Below, piece by piece: positions 1-12,409 of a DNA stretch of 64,000 nt. How positions within the stretch are numbered: the stretch's first letter is position 1; each line of letters starts with the position of its first letter. The position numbers and the translations under genes are program-made. The stretch is from positions 455,952-519,951 of the forward strand of contig CAJJDP010000033.1 in the NCBI GenBank assembly GCA_905182995.1, in the 5' to 3' direction. The notes under the pieces are model-generated. The model was given only the letters and a program-made list of their open reading frames with translations. It did no database searches and had not been told where the DNA came from. The DNA is from Paramecium octaurelia (Eukaryota > Ciliophora > Oligohymenophorea > Peniculida > Parameciidae).

Positions 1-447
1 TATAACTCTTTTTTTTCTTACAGTTATTTATCTCTGATTGTAACACATTTAGCGTACATAACCATTTTATTCATCTCTTTGACATCATCAATTTGTTCAT
101 TCATTATTTCCTAAGCCTAATGACATAAATATAATTTATAAAACTCTTGATATCAAGGAATCCTTGGCAAATTTATCTTCCTGTTCTTGTTAACTCAGTG
201 GAATAGATTTCTTCTTCTCCTCTTCAATCTATAACATTCTTTATTTTTTTGCTTAGGCATCTGCCAACTATTTCTCTTTTTATTCTTCCATCAACTTTTT
301 GTGTTGTAATTACTCCTCTTTTGTTGTTATAACTGATAGATTCTATTTTCATTTTCTTCCAAATACCTTTATTCTCTTCAATTCGGACTCTGTCAACACT
401 ATCATGTCGGATTATGAAAGGTCTCCTTTAAAATAACTTTTAGTCAT
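1..447 (-). CDS. CFAP45: CFAP45-like ciliary coiled-coil protein (3' end off window)
   Basis: Only the N-terminal part of the gene is present; the reading frame runs off the left edge. The protein opens MTKSYFKGDLSQSDMIVLTE, continues with ESELKRIK and, after a 24-nt intron, a charged helical stretch. It then has EIMNEQIDDVKEMNKMVMYA followed by KCVTIRD. This matches the start of the CFAP45 (CCDC19) family, whose conserved core has an IISPEEFERIK-like motif followed by a long trichohyalin-plectin-type coiled coil. CFAP45 is a microtubule inner protein of ciliary doublets and binds AMP. A second short intron of about 28 nt (GT...TAG) is needed to keep frame. The frame stays open upstream, so an earlier start at 529, joined by a 25-nt intron, is possible. 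It is divergent from the Mei2-like gene. Confidence 0.8.
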
Positions 448-580
448 TTTCTATTTCTTGGATTGATTATTGGATGTGCCTACACTCTGTTTGGTGGATT
501 ACTCAAAAATTATATTACTGTATTACCATTCGAGGACTGCTATATAAAATTTACTAAAAAAAATAAAATTTAATATTTTA

Positions 581-1607
581 ATGGACAAGCAGATACGTTT
601 AAATTAGGAACAGATCTTGCAATGTATTAGAAATCACAGAGATTTAAATGAAATCTTATCAAAATAAAAAGACCATAGTTCATAAGAATTATTCGACGAA
701 ATTGAAAGAATTACCAACAACATGTCAAATGAAAGCAAGGAGAGTCAAGAAAGCAAGTCAAATAGTGATACAATCGACAGGGCAATTAAAATGTTTGCAG
801 GTAATCTCAATATAATAGTTAAATTCTCTAGAACCTAAAGTGATCCTCTATAAGAAAGAAAATAGTCTAGGGTCTGATCAAATAATGGAATAGATCTCTC
901 AAGTCTTCAACAACAAATCATTTGATTAAAAAGTGGGCTCTAATCTTTCCACTGAGATATCCAATGAACCTTGCTTATAATTAGGCTCATCTCGCCAATC
1001 CTTGTTGACTAGTGGCTCAGAAACAGAAAGGAGAAAAAGAAAGACTATTTCCGAGGAGGAATCTCATTATTTTGTTGTAAGACTCGAGGATGTCATTAAT
1101 TATTCTGATGAAAGAACAACAATTATGATCAAGAACATACCAAACAAATACACAGTCTAAATGTTGTAAGATTTAATCGACCTTAAACATCACGATTCAT
1201 ATGATTTCTTGTATCTCCCAATAGATTTCAAGGTAGTTACATCGTAAATACTAAATTTAGAATAAATGCAACATGGGTTATGCATTCATTAATTTCATCC
1301 ATCCACTTTACATTGTGTAATTTTACAAAGACTTTCATGATAATGGCTGGCCACACTTCAATAGTGAAAAAGTAAATCGCTTTTAATATGGTTAGATTTG
1401 TGAGTTGAGGTATGCCAGAATCCAAGGGCGCCAAGCCTTAGTGCAACACTTTTAATTTTCAAGTGTGATGAATCAAAAAGTAAACCTATATCACATTTTA
1501 GGATAAAAAATTAAAGCCAGTAATTGTACCATAAAGCGAATTATCCAGAATTCATTAATTAATACAAGTATATCACTGTGTTATTTTTTAAGCGACAAAA
1601 GTAATGA
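581..1607 (+). CDS. Mei2-like RNA-binding protein (C-terminal RRM)
   Basis: The N-terminal half is polar and low in complexity, rich in Ser, Gln and Asn. The C-terminal half is the Mei2-type RRM3: RTTIMIKNIPNKYTVQML, then [27 protein letters not shown] and ARIQGRQALVQHFQFSSVMN. This domain family is found in fission yeast Mei2 and plant AML/TEL proteins, which act in meiosis and differentiation by binding RNA. Four introns are inferred, including 1233-1260 between the RNP-like segments and 1480-1501 just after SSVMN. A short intron near 866 is needed to bypass a TGA. The stop at 1605-1607 follows a last small intron. Role in the ciliate is inferred from the family only. Confidence 0.85.
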
Positions 1608-1831
1608 AATAAATGATATAATTTTTCACATTTTTTGGTGTTTTTATGCATATCAACTTATACTTATATTCATTTTTTAATATTTTATTTGAATTGAATT
1701 TTGGATATCAATTTATCTTAGAAATGGCAGATTTCAAATTTAAACAAGAATAAACAAAAACCTTCTTTTCAAAATAATTAATTAATCTATGGATATAGGA
1801 GATATATTTTTTAAAATAATTTATGATAGAA

Positions 1832-3334
1832 TCATTTTTTTTTTGGTTACTATTTAAGACCACCTTCTGGATTGATAATCACTTCGATCTCTATTGGCGC
1901 AAAATCACCTATTGAATTTGTTGATTTATTAGAAATAACTAAGGTAAAGGAAATCACTACCATAATAATATTTGCCAGGAGGAAAATCTTCAGGGTATTC
2001 TAAATTTTCTATTCTGACCATTCCTTCCTTTGTTTCAACAGTCAAAGGTTCATTGTCTCCTTCAACAAATAATTTGACAGATAAATCTATTTGATCTGGC
2101 TCAGGTTATTTCTTTGCTTATTTCTTAGCATCCTTCTTTTTAACAGGCTATTGAGCCTATTATTCTTCTAATTGTTTTTATGCTTCAATTTCTGCTTTCA
2201 AACGTGTAACTTCTTCCCTTCTAACAGCCAATTTTTCTCTATAATCAATTCTGAATAGCTTGTCCCCTTAATCAGTTTTTTAAACTATTAATAAAATCAT
2301 AAATTACTCATCTTTAATTCTAAGATTCTTCCTGATTCTTATTTGATTTGTACAGGAGGAGCAGGTATCATTCTCTTCGCTCCAAAATCAGGCATGGGTG
2401 GAGGATTTTTTTGTTTTTTGGCTTCCTTCTGCCAATTCTTAATCATTTCATCAATCTCTTATTATGTTGGCTGAACTGGATCCTCAATATCTGGTCCTTA
2501 ATACACTAAGTAGAGTTCAAAATTGATAGTTTTTCCTGACTTTAATTCATGAACCAAAACCTAAGTTAAATCAATAACAGGTTCTCCCTTCTTTGCTTTT
2601 GGATCTATGGGTTCTTCTGGTTGTGGATCTAATTTAAAATTGAGTTTGTTTGTTTGCACTAAAAATAGTAAACCAAAATTCCATACATGTAGGATTATCT
2701 TAAAGAAATTCTCCAGCATAATAATAAGGATAATCTCCTTTCTTGACTAAAATGCCTGAGCCATGTTTCTTGTCATCCAAGAATTCTCCCTCATAATCCT
2801 CTAATTTGCTCTCGTACTTTCCTTTTCCTGATCTTTTACCTTTATCAAATTCTCCAATATAATTATATTCTTCTGAATAATAATTACAATGTCCATGAGG
2901 TTTGTGTTATAAAAAAGTTCCTTCAATTCTGTAAGTAGGTGTTTACAAGATCCCACTTCCTTACATGCAGTTTAAATTCCATTGTCCCTCATAAGTCATG
3001 TTGGCTGATGAAAAAACCCCTTATCCATGCTTCTCTCCTTAATGAAACTCCCCAACATACATTGATCCATTTGCATAATGAAATTCTCCATGACCTTCGA
3101 TTTCTCCCTTTTCAAAATTTCCTTAATAATAACTGCCATCTTTCATCTTCAAAATTCCTTAACCTTACTTGATTCCATTTTCCCATTGCCCTTCATAAGT
3201 GAAAAAAGAATTTTCATATATATATGTTCCAAATCCATGTCTAACCTTATTCAAGGGTTGAAATTCTCCTTTGTATCTCTATTTTATAGTTTTAATTTGA
3301 GTACGTCTTTTTATGTTTAATTAGTTGATGCCAT
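1832..3334 (-). CDS. MORN-repeat protein with C-terminal charged domain
   Basis: The start MASTNQTQKD is joined by a 26-nt intron to a run of about seven MORN repeats (patterns such as YKGEFQ, YEGQWENG, YQGNFEKGEIEGHGEF, YVGEFHQGEKHGQG, YIGEFDKGKRSGKG, YEGEFLDDKKHGSG). The rest is a non-MORN region with VIDLTQVLVHELKSGK, a Lys/Gln/Glu-rich helix and a compact C-terminal part ending INPEGGLKQQPKKK. Three further introns of 22-28 nt keep the frame. MORN repeats bind lipids or pack as beta-hairpin scaffolds, and in ciliates they are common in basal-body, cortical and axonemal proteins. The exact role is not readable from sequence. The length, about 465 residues, fits a structural scaffold rather than a MORN-kinase. 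Confidence 0.8.
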
Positions 3335-3471
3335 TCAAATTTTTATAATTATATTAATCATATATATATTAAGAATGAACTTAATGAAAGTATGAGTTTG
3401 ATAACTTGATAATCAAAGTCCAGAGAGTGCAAATAGATAAATAAATGTATTTAAGTGATAACAAATTGAAT

Positions 3472-4780
3472 TCAATTCTTATCTTGACCCTTTGGTCTCT
3501 TGTAGGGAACCCAATGAATACAATCTTTTTTAACAGGAAGACCTGGTCTACCTGCTTTGGAATATATGAGATCTAAATAGGCCATATCCATGCAAATGAG
3601 AGGCTAAGATTATTAATATTTTATCAAATGCTTTTATTCTAAGGTCCACCAAGCATCTGTGTCTTTGATACCAGTCTCTTTGGTTAATCCAGCAATAGTT
3701 ATTTCCCCGTCTTTATTTTTTTTCAAATAATCAATTATGGATTAAGTCCACCACGAGAGATAACTCTCTCTACCTAAATCAGATAATGGTCTTTCAGGAG
3801 TTCCATATTTTCCTTCAATTAATGATAATTGATAACTCATTGATATGAGGAACTTACCATAGCCTTTCCTTTGATGAAATGGGAATGTCAGAATACAGCT
3901 TAGATTCCATCCTTGAGATGATTCCTTTTCCTTACTAAAATATCCAACTATGTGAAATCCTGTTTCATTGTATTCAGTGAGCACAAAGAATAGGAAAGGC
4001 TCTACATCGTAATAAAGATTCTTATGATCTAAAAACAATTTAGCAATATAACAGAGGTTCTCACAATATGTTGGATTTTTATGACCGTCAATCTCAAACA
4101 TTGAGAGTCTCCTTTCTGTGTCTCTATACATTTCATCTCCAGGAGGATGACCTAATTTACATAAAACGCATTTCAATTGATGTCTCTGTAATTCACTTTT
4201 CCTTATATAGAAGGACAAACAAAACTCACAAATGAAAAGACAATCTATGTTATGGTATCCAGAAGGGAATGGAGAATAATACCAAGTGTCACATCGAAAT
4301 TATCCAAATTCTATTTTCTCAATAGTCTTAAATTTGGTGTGCATCTCATGTGTAATCAGACTCTGATGATCCATTCCTTCATGTTCATCGTTTTCTGCTG
4401 TCACCTCTCTTTTATCACTGGGTCTAGGTCTCTTCTTTGGTTATGTGTCCTCAATTATTGGCTCGTCTGTTAACTAAATACGTTCTCTTCCAACCCATTC
4501 ATCCATTCTTCTATTATAAAACTCATAATGCACGTAGTATTCATAAGATGAATCTACCTTCTTCTACTTTGGATCATAATCTACATTATTGTAAATTCTC
4601 AATACCTTTTGACAATCTACATTCAATAATCTTTGCCTTTTCCCACTTTCCATTTTTCATCTGAGCAAGCACATAATTCGAATTGTCAAGAGCACCTTCA
4701 TGTATTTTGGTTGATGAGGTTGGTACCGCATTAGGCAATGTTGCAAATGCCTTCGCCTTATTTTTACCTTTAGCAGACAT
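3472..4780 (-). CDS. MYST-family histone acetyltransferase (Tip60/Esa1-like)
   Basis: The start MSAKGKNKAK leads into a tudor-knot/chromo-barrel region (VLAQMKNGKWEKAKIIECR, then YYVHYEFYNRRMDEWVGRER). The MYST catalytic domain follows. It has a C2HC zinc finger (CEFC...RHQLKC), the catalytic strand SCILTF, the acetyl-CoA loop QRKGYGKFLISMSYQLS and the Glu-containing PERPLSDLGRESYLSWW. The C-terminus ends YKRPKGQDKN. This order, chromo barrel then MYST, is that of Tip60/Esa1/MOF, which acetylate histone H4. The length of about 430 residues is normal. No intron is obviously required. All catalytic motifs look intact, so this should be an active nuclear enzyme. Confidence 0.92.
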
Positions 4781-6002
4781 TTTTTCACAATTTTATGATA
4801 AATTTAATAATGAATTTATTTTCAATATTTTATCATAAAAAATATTCATAGATATATTTTTCAATGCTTTTTCATAGAAAACACTTTACAAGCTACCTAA
4901 CTTATTATTAATATAGATGAATAATAAAACGTATAAGTTTACTCACAATAGTAAATAATGACTGAATATTCATTCAAATTTATGAAAATAGTTAAATCTT
5001 TCAATTATCCTCAAATATTAAGAATTTTTGGGATCTGATATCATAATCTGATTTGAGAAAAATGTTAGAAGTTATTTCTTAATTGCTTAGGAGAATTAAA
5101 TTTGAATTCATATTAAAATCAAAAGAAAAATTCAAAGAAGCTAGAGAAAATTTGAAGAGATTGGAAAGCTGTTTATTACGATAATTTAACTATGGCTTTG
5201 GATAAATGAAGGAATTTTGTTGACAAAAAATGGACTATCAAATTACTATTATAACAATAAAATTAGATATATTATTTATAACTTGTTTATGGAAATATTT
5301 ATAAGGGAATCAAATTGTAATAATCTAAGAGATGAATAAGGAGTTATGCCTTAGCATTATGACTGATTTTTTTAATGATATGTGAGGAACCTTATCTATG
5401 AATTAAGAATTCTGTATTTATATTTGAATAAATTGAAGCTATAAAGATAATGAAAATAACTCATTAAGTTGTAAAAAATGATGAAATAAATCATTCATTC
5501 AATTAAAAATTTTAAATGATTGCTCTATAACTGAAAAAATAAGGAAGTTCATATATAATAGATAGCATTCACCGCTTAATTAATTATGAACTTTTACTAT
5601 TAAATTATATTTAGTCCACCAAATATATACTTGATCGGATAATTTAATGAAGGTCCTAGGAATTCAGATTGATTAACTATGATGTATGTGCGTCTAATTT
5701 GAATAATATTTGAATTATTTACAAGATTGATTATAGCCAAATCGTACAAAAATAAATAAATTATTATTAATTATAATGATTATTTACATTATTCAATATT
5801 TGTATTCTTTAAATCTTATTATTTAATTATTTTGTGCTTAATAAGGAATCTTAAATTAGCAAATGGTGAAGTGATGCAAATAAATTACTTATTTTGGTAT
5901 TTACAATAATTTTAGCAAAGTACAGAAGTAGGTTAAGAAATACAAATATATATTAATAATCATTAAAAATAATTTTAAATTCTTGCCTCATAATAAAATT
6001 GA
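4781..6002 (+). pseudogene. gene-poor stretch with possible decayed coding remnant (about 4966-5720)
   Basis: This 1.2-kb interval between the MYST gene and the PAS gene is unusually long for this genome. A protein-like reading on the + strand starts near 4966 with MTEYSFKFMKIVKSFNYPQ. It continues in one frame for over 700 bases with sensible-looking segments (for example MALDK and RNFVDKKWTIKLLL), but it is interrupted by many TGA codons that short introns do not plausibly explain. I could not assign a family. It may be a decayed paralogue left by whole-genome duplication, or simply AT-rich spacer that looks coding because TAA and TAG are sense codons. Confidence 0.25.
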
Positions 6003-9000
6003 ATGAGAAATTTTCTTCTATAAGCCAAAATCTTTTACATTCAACAGTTCCTTACTATAAAAGGATTATGGAGAAAGTCTTTTGAATTATCGACGGTGTT
6101 ACTGATAATGGAAAATATTTAGTTATTTTCACTGATAACTTAATCAATAAATGTACTCAACAACGCAAATTATTTCAAGCCCATTCATTCAATATTTAAT
6201 TTGTTTCGGTTTTTAATTCATGATATACAAATTTTAGGGTTTATCCACTTATAGGTGATTAGATTGAAGTGCATATTGTATATATGCTTTTAGGATTTGT
6301 GCTGACATTTTGTACATTTATGTTTTTTATGAATTTAATTGCAAACACAGGCATAATCATAAAAAAGAATTAACAAATGTTTGAAATGCCTCTCGAACTT
6401 GTAAATATCATCTTGAAAAATTTAGAATTAAACAAAATAAATTGAAAAAAACAGGAAAATAAAACAATTCATTTCCATATACTTGCAACTATATTAGCCG
6501 ATAATTAGAATTCCACTCCAATACTCCCATTTTCATATTCTATTATACTATTCTATGATAAGTATAATTTTTTTTTATTAGATTCACCTACTTAGTTCAT
6601 ACTTTTTGTTATCATTGTGTGTGTTTTGTCGATCACACTGTAATTAATTTTTAGCTTTTTTATTGATCTGCATAGTTTTGAGTTCAAAATGAAAAAATAG
6701 GACTTCTTAGGAACATTTAATACATAAAAGGTCCATATTATTTTTGTTTTTCAGACCTTACTTATAATTCTTTTAGGTTTAGAAGTCTAATCCATCATAA
6801 TTTAAGTGTTTTACATTATATTTTTGTTTGTCAATATCATAATGAGTTACAATTAGCTAATATTTGTTGAAATTCAATTTTCAAGGTTGTAATTACATAT
6901 ATCATGCTATATATTGTTATATGAGATTACTTTGCTGATTGCATAGTACAGACATATAGAATTTGATTTAAATCTAATAGGGTTAATGCTGCTTGGATAC
7001 CCATTTGTGTCTTATATTCTCTAAATCATAATTGAAAGGTAGAAGTTAAAGTCTTTAAACTTTTCATCCTAATCTGTGGAGAAACAACTCAGAGTAATTT
7101 ATTATTTGTTCAAAAAACAAATTAAATTAAAGAAGGAATAAAGATCCTTAGATCCCTTAGAAGCATTAGCTATGTATTCATTTATAACAAATCACCTGCG
7201 ATATTGTTCATTGAATCGAGAAAGAAAAGTATAAAAGCAAATTAAGATGAAATTTAAATGCTTCTGTGAAGAATTCGCTGATAGAGATAATTTTAGATTT
7301 GATTCAATTGCTGAAATGAAATTGTTTGCTAAAGAATTGATTGCTTAAACCTTAGAGGATGAGATTCTTGAAACTTAGGATACTTATTTAGCCTTGATAT
7401 ACATTTACTTTCTTGTTTAAGTCAAGAAATTACCTACTCAAGCTATTTATGAAGTGATTCGACTTTCATTGTCAACTTAAGTAAGCTTTTTTTAATTATA
7501 ATAAAGGAAATGGCTTTGAAAGAGAAGGCAATTATTTATAAGTTAAAATATGATGCATTAGAAGAATTTGATAGTCTAGTAAAGAAAAATGATCTAAAGA
7601 ATTAGAAATATGTTTTCAAAAGAGTGTATTAATATGAGGAATCATTATCAGTGATTAAATAAAATATCATATTTATTGTTCGTCAATTTAAGGTAATACG
7701 ATTTTTATATTTAGGAATGGTATGGATTAATCTTAACATCAACAATTGATATTGATTCATTAGTATTAATTGGATTTAATATATTAAAGAATATTAAATT
7801 TGTAGAAACCTAATTATAAAATGCATTTTAGATAAATCCACTTTCAAATGAGTGTGATTCTTTGTATAATGTATTTTAGAAATATCTTCAATTTAATAAA
7901 TCTAGACCCAAATTATATAGATAGGAAGGGAAACTGGTTCAATAATTTATGCATTCTATTGAGAAGACTATCTTTGATCCTGGAAGTTGTGTGATTTAAA
8001 TAACGTTATTACAACCAAGGGGAAATGTATTAAGATACACTAGATCATTCTAATAAGCAATAGGGTTTAAAGATGAAGAGATAAAGGATCAAAACATTCA
8101 TAGATTCATGCCATAGATAATAGCAGATGATCATGATAAATATTTGGATAATTTTGTGGAGAGAGGCAGAATTATAGTTGTTCGATCTGAAGTCAGAGTA
8201 ATCTTAGGGAAAAATAAGGGACAATTTTTGGTGCCTATAAATACAAGGTTGAGAATAGAGACCAGTCCAACAGAGTTTGGAGCTACTGCCTTAATTACTC
8301 CAGTGAATTTAACATTTGGATATATGATGTTGAATGAGAAAGGATAGATAGAAGAAATAACATAAAATATCTTTGAAGAAATGTTTCAAAAGAATTTAGG
8401 CATACAAGTAGGACAATTAAGAGGCTTAGATTGCTTATTTTTTATTCCAGATTTGGCTAAGATTTGGGATGAAATTTATGATGAAAATTTTGAGAGATTA
8501 GACAGAAAGTTTGAATGTTAGTTTATTATTCCTATGGTATCCCAATGTAGGAGTATGTCTCAATCCTAAATTTCAAAGGGGATTTCCAAAAATTATATTT
8601 AAAAGTAGATTTACAAGAATTTTGAAAATCAACCAACAGACAATGCTATCTATTAGATTTCATTGCATGTCATGAGTTTAGTCACTATAAATTTGAAGTA
8701 TTATTATATAAGTAATCGATTAGGTTAGTAATCTTAGAATTACAGGATTTTAGATTGCTGCCTAATTAAAAAATTACTAGTAAATAGATAATTTAATTAA
8801 GGGGCAGAACAAATTAGTAATTTAATATTTCACAATTTCAAAATACAACCAGCTATAGAGAATAACTAAGTATACAAAATTCTCCTTGGGTAATAGATTG
8901 TGATCTAGAGTATGATCTCTTATAAGAAGAATAGAGAATGATCGATGAAGTCAAGCATCAATTAGCCACTGTCAATATTACTAACACTACAAACCATTAG

Positions 9001-10920
9001 CAAATATAATTAATCTAATATGCATAAGATGATGAATTCTTACTTCCAGAATAATAATTATAATAATAAGATGAATAAATCATTACTTCTGTTGTTAAAT
9101 TAGATGAAGTCGAAAGACAAGGGAAGTTTCAGAATTAAAACAATATGTCAATTGGGAGTAGGTCTTCACAAAATAATCAAACATCATTGAAGAGATAAAT
9201 GAAGGAATGCATTAGCGATTAGACAATTATTCATAAGAAATTGGCTATTATACTAATTATATTTTATAGCTTAATAATTAGTTCTTATGTTGTAAATTTT
9301 CTGGTCTTTTAAAAGAATTATGAACAAGTTTAACTAAATTAACTTAACTAGAACTTACCATATCAACTATCATACTTTTATAACGAATTCATTATATCAC
9401 ACTATTACAAAAATCATTAAAACAGTTTCCAATTCCTGGAGCTATAATAGATATGCTTAGATTTCTTTCAGTAAGAAATTAAAAATATTGACAAAACCTT
9501 ACAAAATATACCAGAAATATCAAATATATTAAGCAAACCTTTAAAGTAGAAGATTGTGGAAATGATTCAATAGATGGCTAATTTAATGTAAGAAAACAGC
9601 ATTGTAAATGAATCTGAGTATCTGAGCAATACTAAGGATTTCTAAGAGATTGTTCAAGTGTTGTATTAATCCGATACGACTTAGAATATAACCAATATTT
9701 AGTATATGTAAACTAATTATATTATTTATGACTATGTTTTATAGAGTTATCGCTGAAGAAATTGCGCTCGTCTTATTTATATCGTGGTATGCCTATAAGT
9801 GTGTAGAAATTATTTAGATGAAAACTAAAGTATATAAACTATTTAGCACTTTTACAACTGATGTGATCCAAGAGTAGTACATAATATTTTCTACACTCTA
9901 TTCCTTAATGAATTCCTCCAAGTTTAGGAGGGGAGAAACAAACGAAGACAGCTTTGATTCTGTGATAAATAAAGCATTTATGAGGTAAAATAGCCATGCA
10001 TTATTGGAAAAATATTAGAAAGTAGGAAAAAGGATTAAATAGCTCAGTATTTATATTCTTATTATTTGCTTTAGAGAATAATTCAATACAAATAATCTTT
10101 TTCTTGTTTGTTTTGATTTTGATAATAGTTTGTTCTGTTTACTTTGTTGGTAGCTATATCTTGCACAATAATACAATCAACTCCATAATCACAGAATTCA
10201 ATGATAAAATCTTATTCTCCAAAGCTTATCACGAAATAACTCAAGCCTTTGCTTAAACGGTGGTATTTATAAATACGAACATTACTGCCGATAAAATTGC
10301 TATATAAAATTCAACTGTGATTAAGCTTACAGAATTGAAAAAGAAGTTGTCTCTTTATTAATAAGATCAAACAATCTATAATATAGTTACAAAGGCTGCT
10401 TGTGACATTTTCAATTACTCATTGTAACTATAAACATAAAGATGTAAGGTCCGGTTTTCAGGCTTATGATGAACTCTTTTCTTATGAACAATGTACAAGC
10501 TATTCAATTCTAATGAGGGGATTGAGTGTGACCTATGCTGACCTCTGCGATTAATAATTACGATTTTTCCAAGACATCGTTGGTAACAGTTCACAAGATT
10601 ATTTGATATCCAATTATTACTAAGTCACTTCATAGATTGAGAGATTGTATGATTCAATGGGATTTTTTGTGATTGTCTCGACATTAACTAATCAAATCCA
10701 AGAACAAATTTAAAATAACATAGACATAAACATCATCATGGTAGCCTTTTCAGGACTGCTTATGACTATATCTATGATTATCATGATACTCTCCATGAGA
10801 AAGGTGAGGCACTCCTATCAATAAAGCAAAAGGCTACTAACTCTACTACCCTATGATAGACTAGTGGAAAATGCCTACATAATCAGCTTTATTTAATAAG
10901 ATATTAGACTATAAAATTGA
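6003..10920 (+). CDS. large multi-pass membrane protein with PAS-like domains (tmcB-like ciliate family)
   Basis: About 1,590 residues. The start MRNFLLQAKIF follows directly after an in-frame TGA. The N-terminal third has roughly seven to eight hydrophobic segments (for example HIVYMLLGFVLTFCTFMFFM, then ILFVIIVCVLSITLQLIF, and others). The middle holds two PAS-like folds. One contains VLRYTRSFQQAIGFKDEEI and FMPQIIADDHDKYLDNFVE. The next has TFGYMMLNEKGQIEEITQNI. The C-terminal part is again membrane-spanning and ends YDRLVENAYIISFIQQDI. Introns (about 20-29 nt) are needed at several points, for example before 6230, after 6388 and near 6560. The layout resembles the tiny-macrocyst (tmcB) type PAS membrane proteins, a family expanded in ciliates and thought to be sensory. 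Ligand and partners are unknown. Confidence 0.75.
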
Positions 10921-10961
10921 TCCTATACAATATGTTTATCTTTTTTATTTGAAATAATAAA

Positions 10962-11807
10962 TCAATATTTTCTTGTTATTAAATATTCAATGTTTCTAGC
11001 TATCTGAGGTTCCCACTTATCTCCATTTTCAAGAAGCTTAAACTTATCGTAAAATAAATCTTCGTGTTGATAAGTTGTGTATTCATAATTAGGGCCCTTG
11101 GTATTATTAATAATCAATTAATACCTCAACTATTGCATCAACAGGACAGGCTTCCTAGCAAAATCCACAATAAATGCATTTTGTCATATCAATATCGTAA
11201 CGCACTGTACGTCTTAAAAGACATCAAATCATTAACATACCTCGAATTATCTGGTCTTGGTTCTGTCTCTATAGTAATAGCTCTGGCTGGACAAGCACTT
11301 TAACACAATTTACAAGCAATACATCTACGTTTGATATTTCAAGAAAATTACCTTTCCTCACCTGTTGGATATCTTCTTAATGCATGCTCTCCTCTAAAAA
11401 GTGGTGAAAGCGGACCCTTTTCATATGGATAATTAATTGTCCATTCAGGCTCGAAACAATACAAAACACCGCAAAACCAAAAGTGATATAAATATTCTGG
11501 TTATGTAAAATTTTAATATGCAGTTTCCCAAACATCAGTCCAATCCAATTCATCAGGCATGAATTTGCCTATTTGCTATTATGTTAGTTAATACCTTGGT
11601 AGTAATGCATTTACACATTGTTTTCTTGATCCTTATCAAAATCAAGAATGCTTGAATTGAACTAAGGAGTAGCAAATTTACTATTAGGGTCCTAGCTATT
11701 AGCAACATGATAGTTGACAGAATTTTTGATATAAACTACGAATTCTGCTATTAATAAGTACCACAAAATCTTGCCTGTCTTGCCTTTAAAAGCAATTTAG
11801 TCAACAT
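10962..11807 (-). CDS. NDUFS8: NADH:ubiquinone oxidoreductase subunit NDUFS8 (TYKY), mitochondrial complex I
   Basis: The protein carries the two 4Fe-4S ferredoxin motifs of complex I subunit TYKY. The first is [18 protein letters not shown] followed by [10 protein letters not shown]; the second is a matching CIYCGFC-type motif near the 3' half, reached through short introns. Upstream is the family signature [12 protein letters not shown] then [14 protein letters not shown]. The C-terminus [19 protein letters not shown] is also typical. The start [14 protein letters not shown] looks like a mitochondrial targeting peptide. At least three introns (26, 26 and 27 nt) are well supported because removing them restores the conserved frame. 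It works in the peripheral arm, holding clusters N6a and N6b. The tail-to-tail neighbour is the PAS gene, only 41 bases away. Confidence 0.93.
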
Positions 11808-12409
11808 TTATTATGATTATAATAATTAATTAATATATAGTAATGTATAAAGTGAGAATTAACTGCTAAAATCTTATTTGTTAGTCCGAATTACATAATA
11901 TATAGAACTAGCAATATGTAGATTTAATTTTCTTGAAAACAAATTATATTCAAATAAGATATTCAATCATTATGTAAAATTTAAGATTCGCTGATTTATC
12001 AAAGATAAACATATTTATTTAAGATCTATATGTAAGACATCAAAATTTATTTGATATTTTCTCACCTTAGTTAAACAAAACAGAAAGAAAATAATTCAAA
12101 AAGATTCATTTACAATAATAAAATACAAAAGTACAATTTACATCTATTCAAACTATTGAAATATAAAATTAAGAGTGTTTCATTTTGTAATAATTGTGAG
12201 GAAATATAGAAAAAATGAGATTCACGCCCAAAAATTAATTAACTTTTTTGATAGAATAATCCAAGTTCTTTGTATCAATCAATCGTGATGAACTATAGAA
12301 CTATAGATTATAATCTTCGTCGTTCGTCTTGAAACATTACTATGCGTTTTATTATAATTCTAATATTAAATAATAAATTATTCTTCAAAATCTCTTTACC
12401 TTTTTGTAT
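11808..12409. other. AT-rich intergenic interval, no gene seen
   Basis: Head-to-head spacer between the NDUFS8 gene and a plus-strand unknown gene. It should contain both promoters. I see no open frame with family signal, no repeat array and no RNA gene. Confidence 0.5.
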
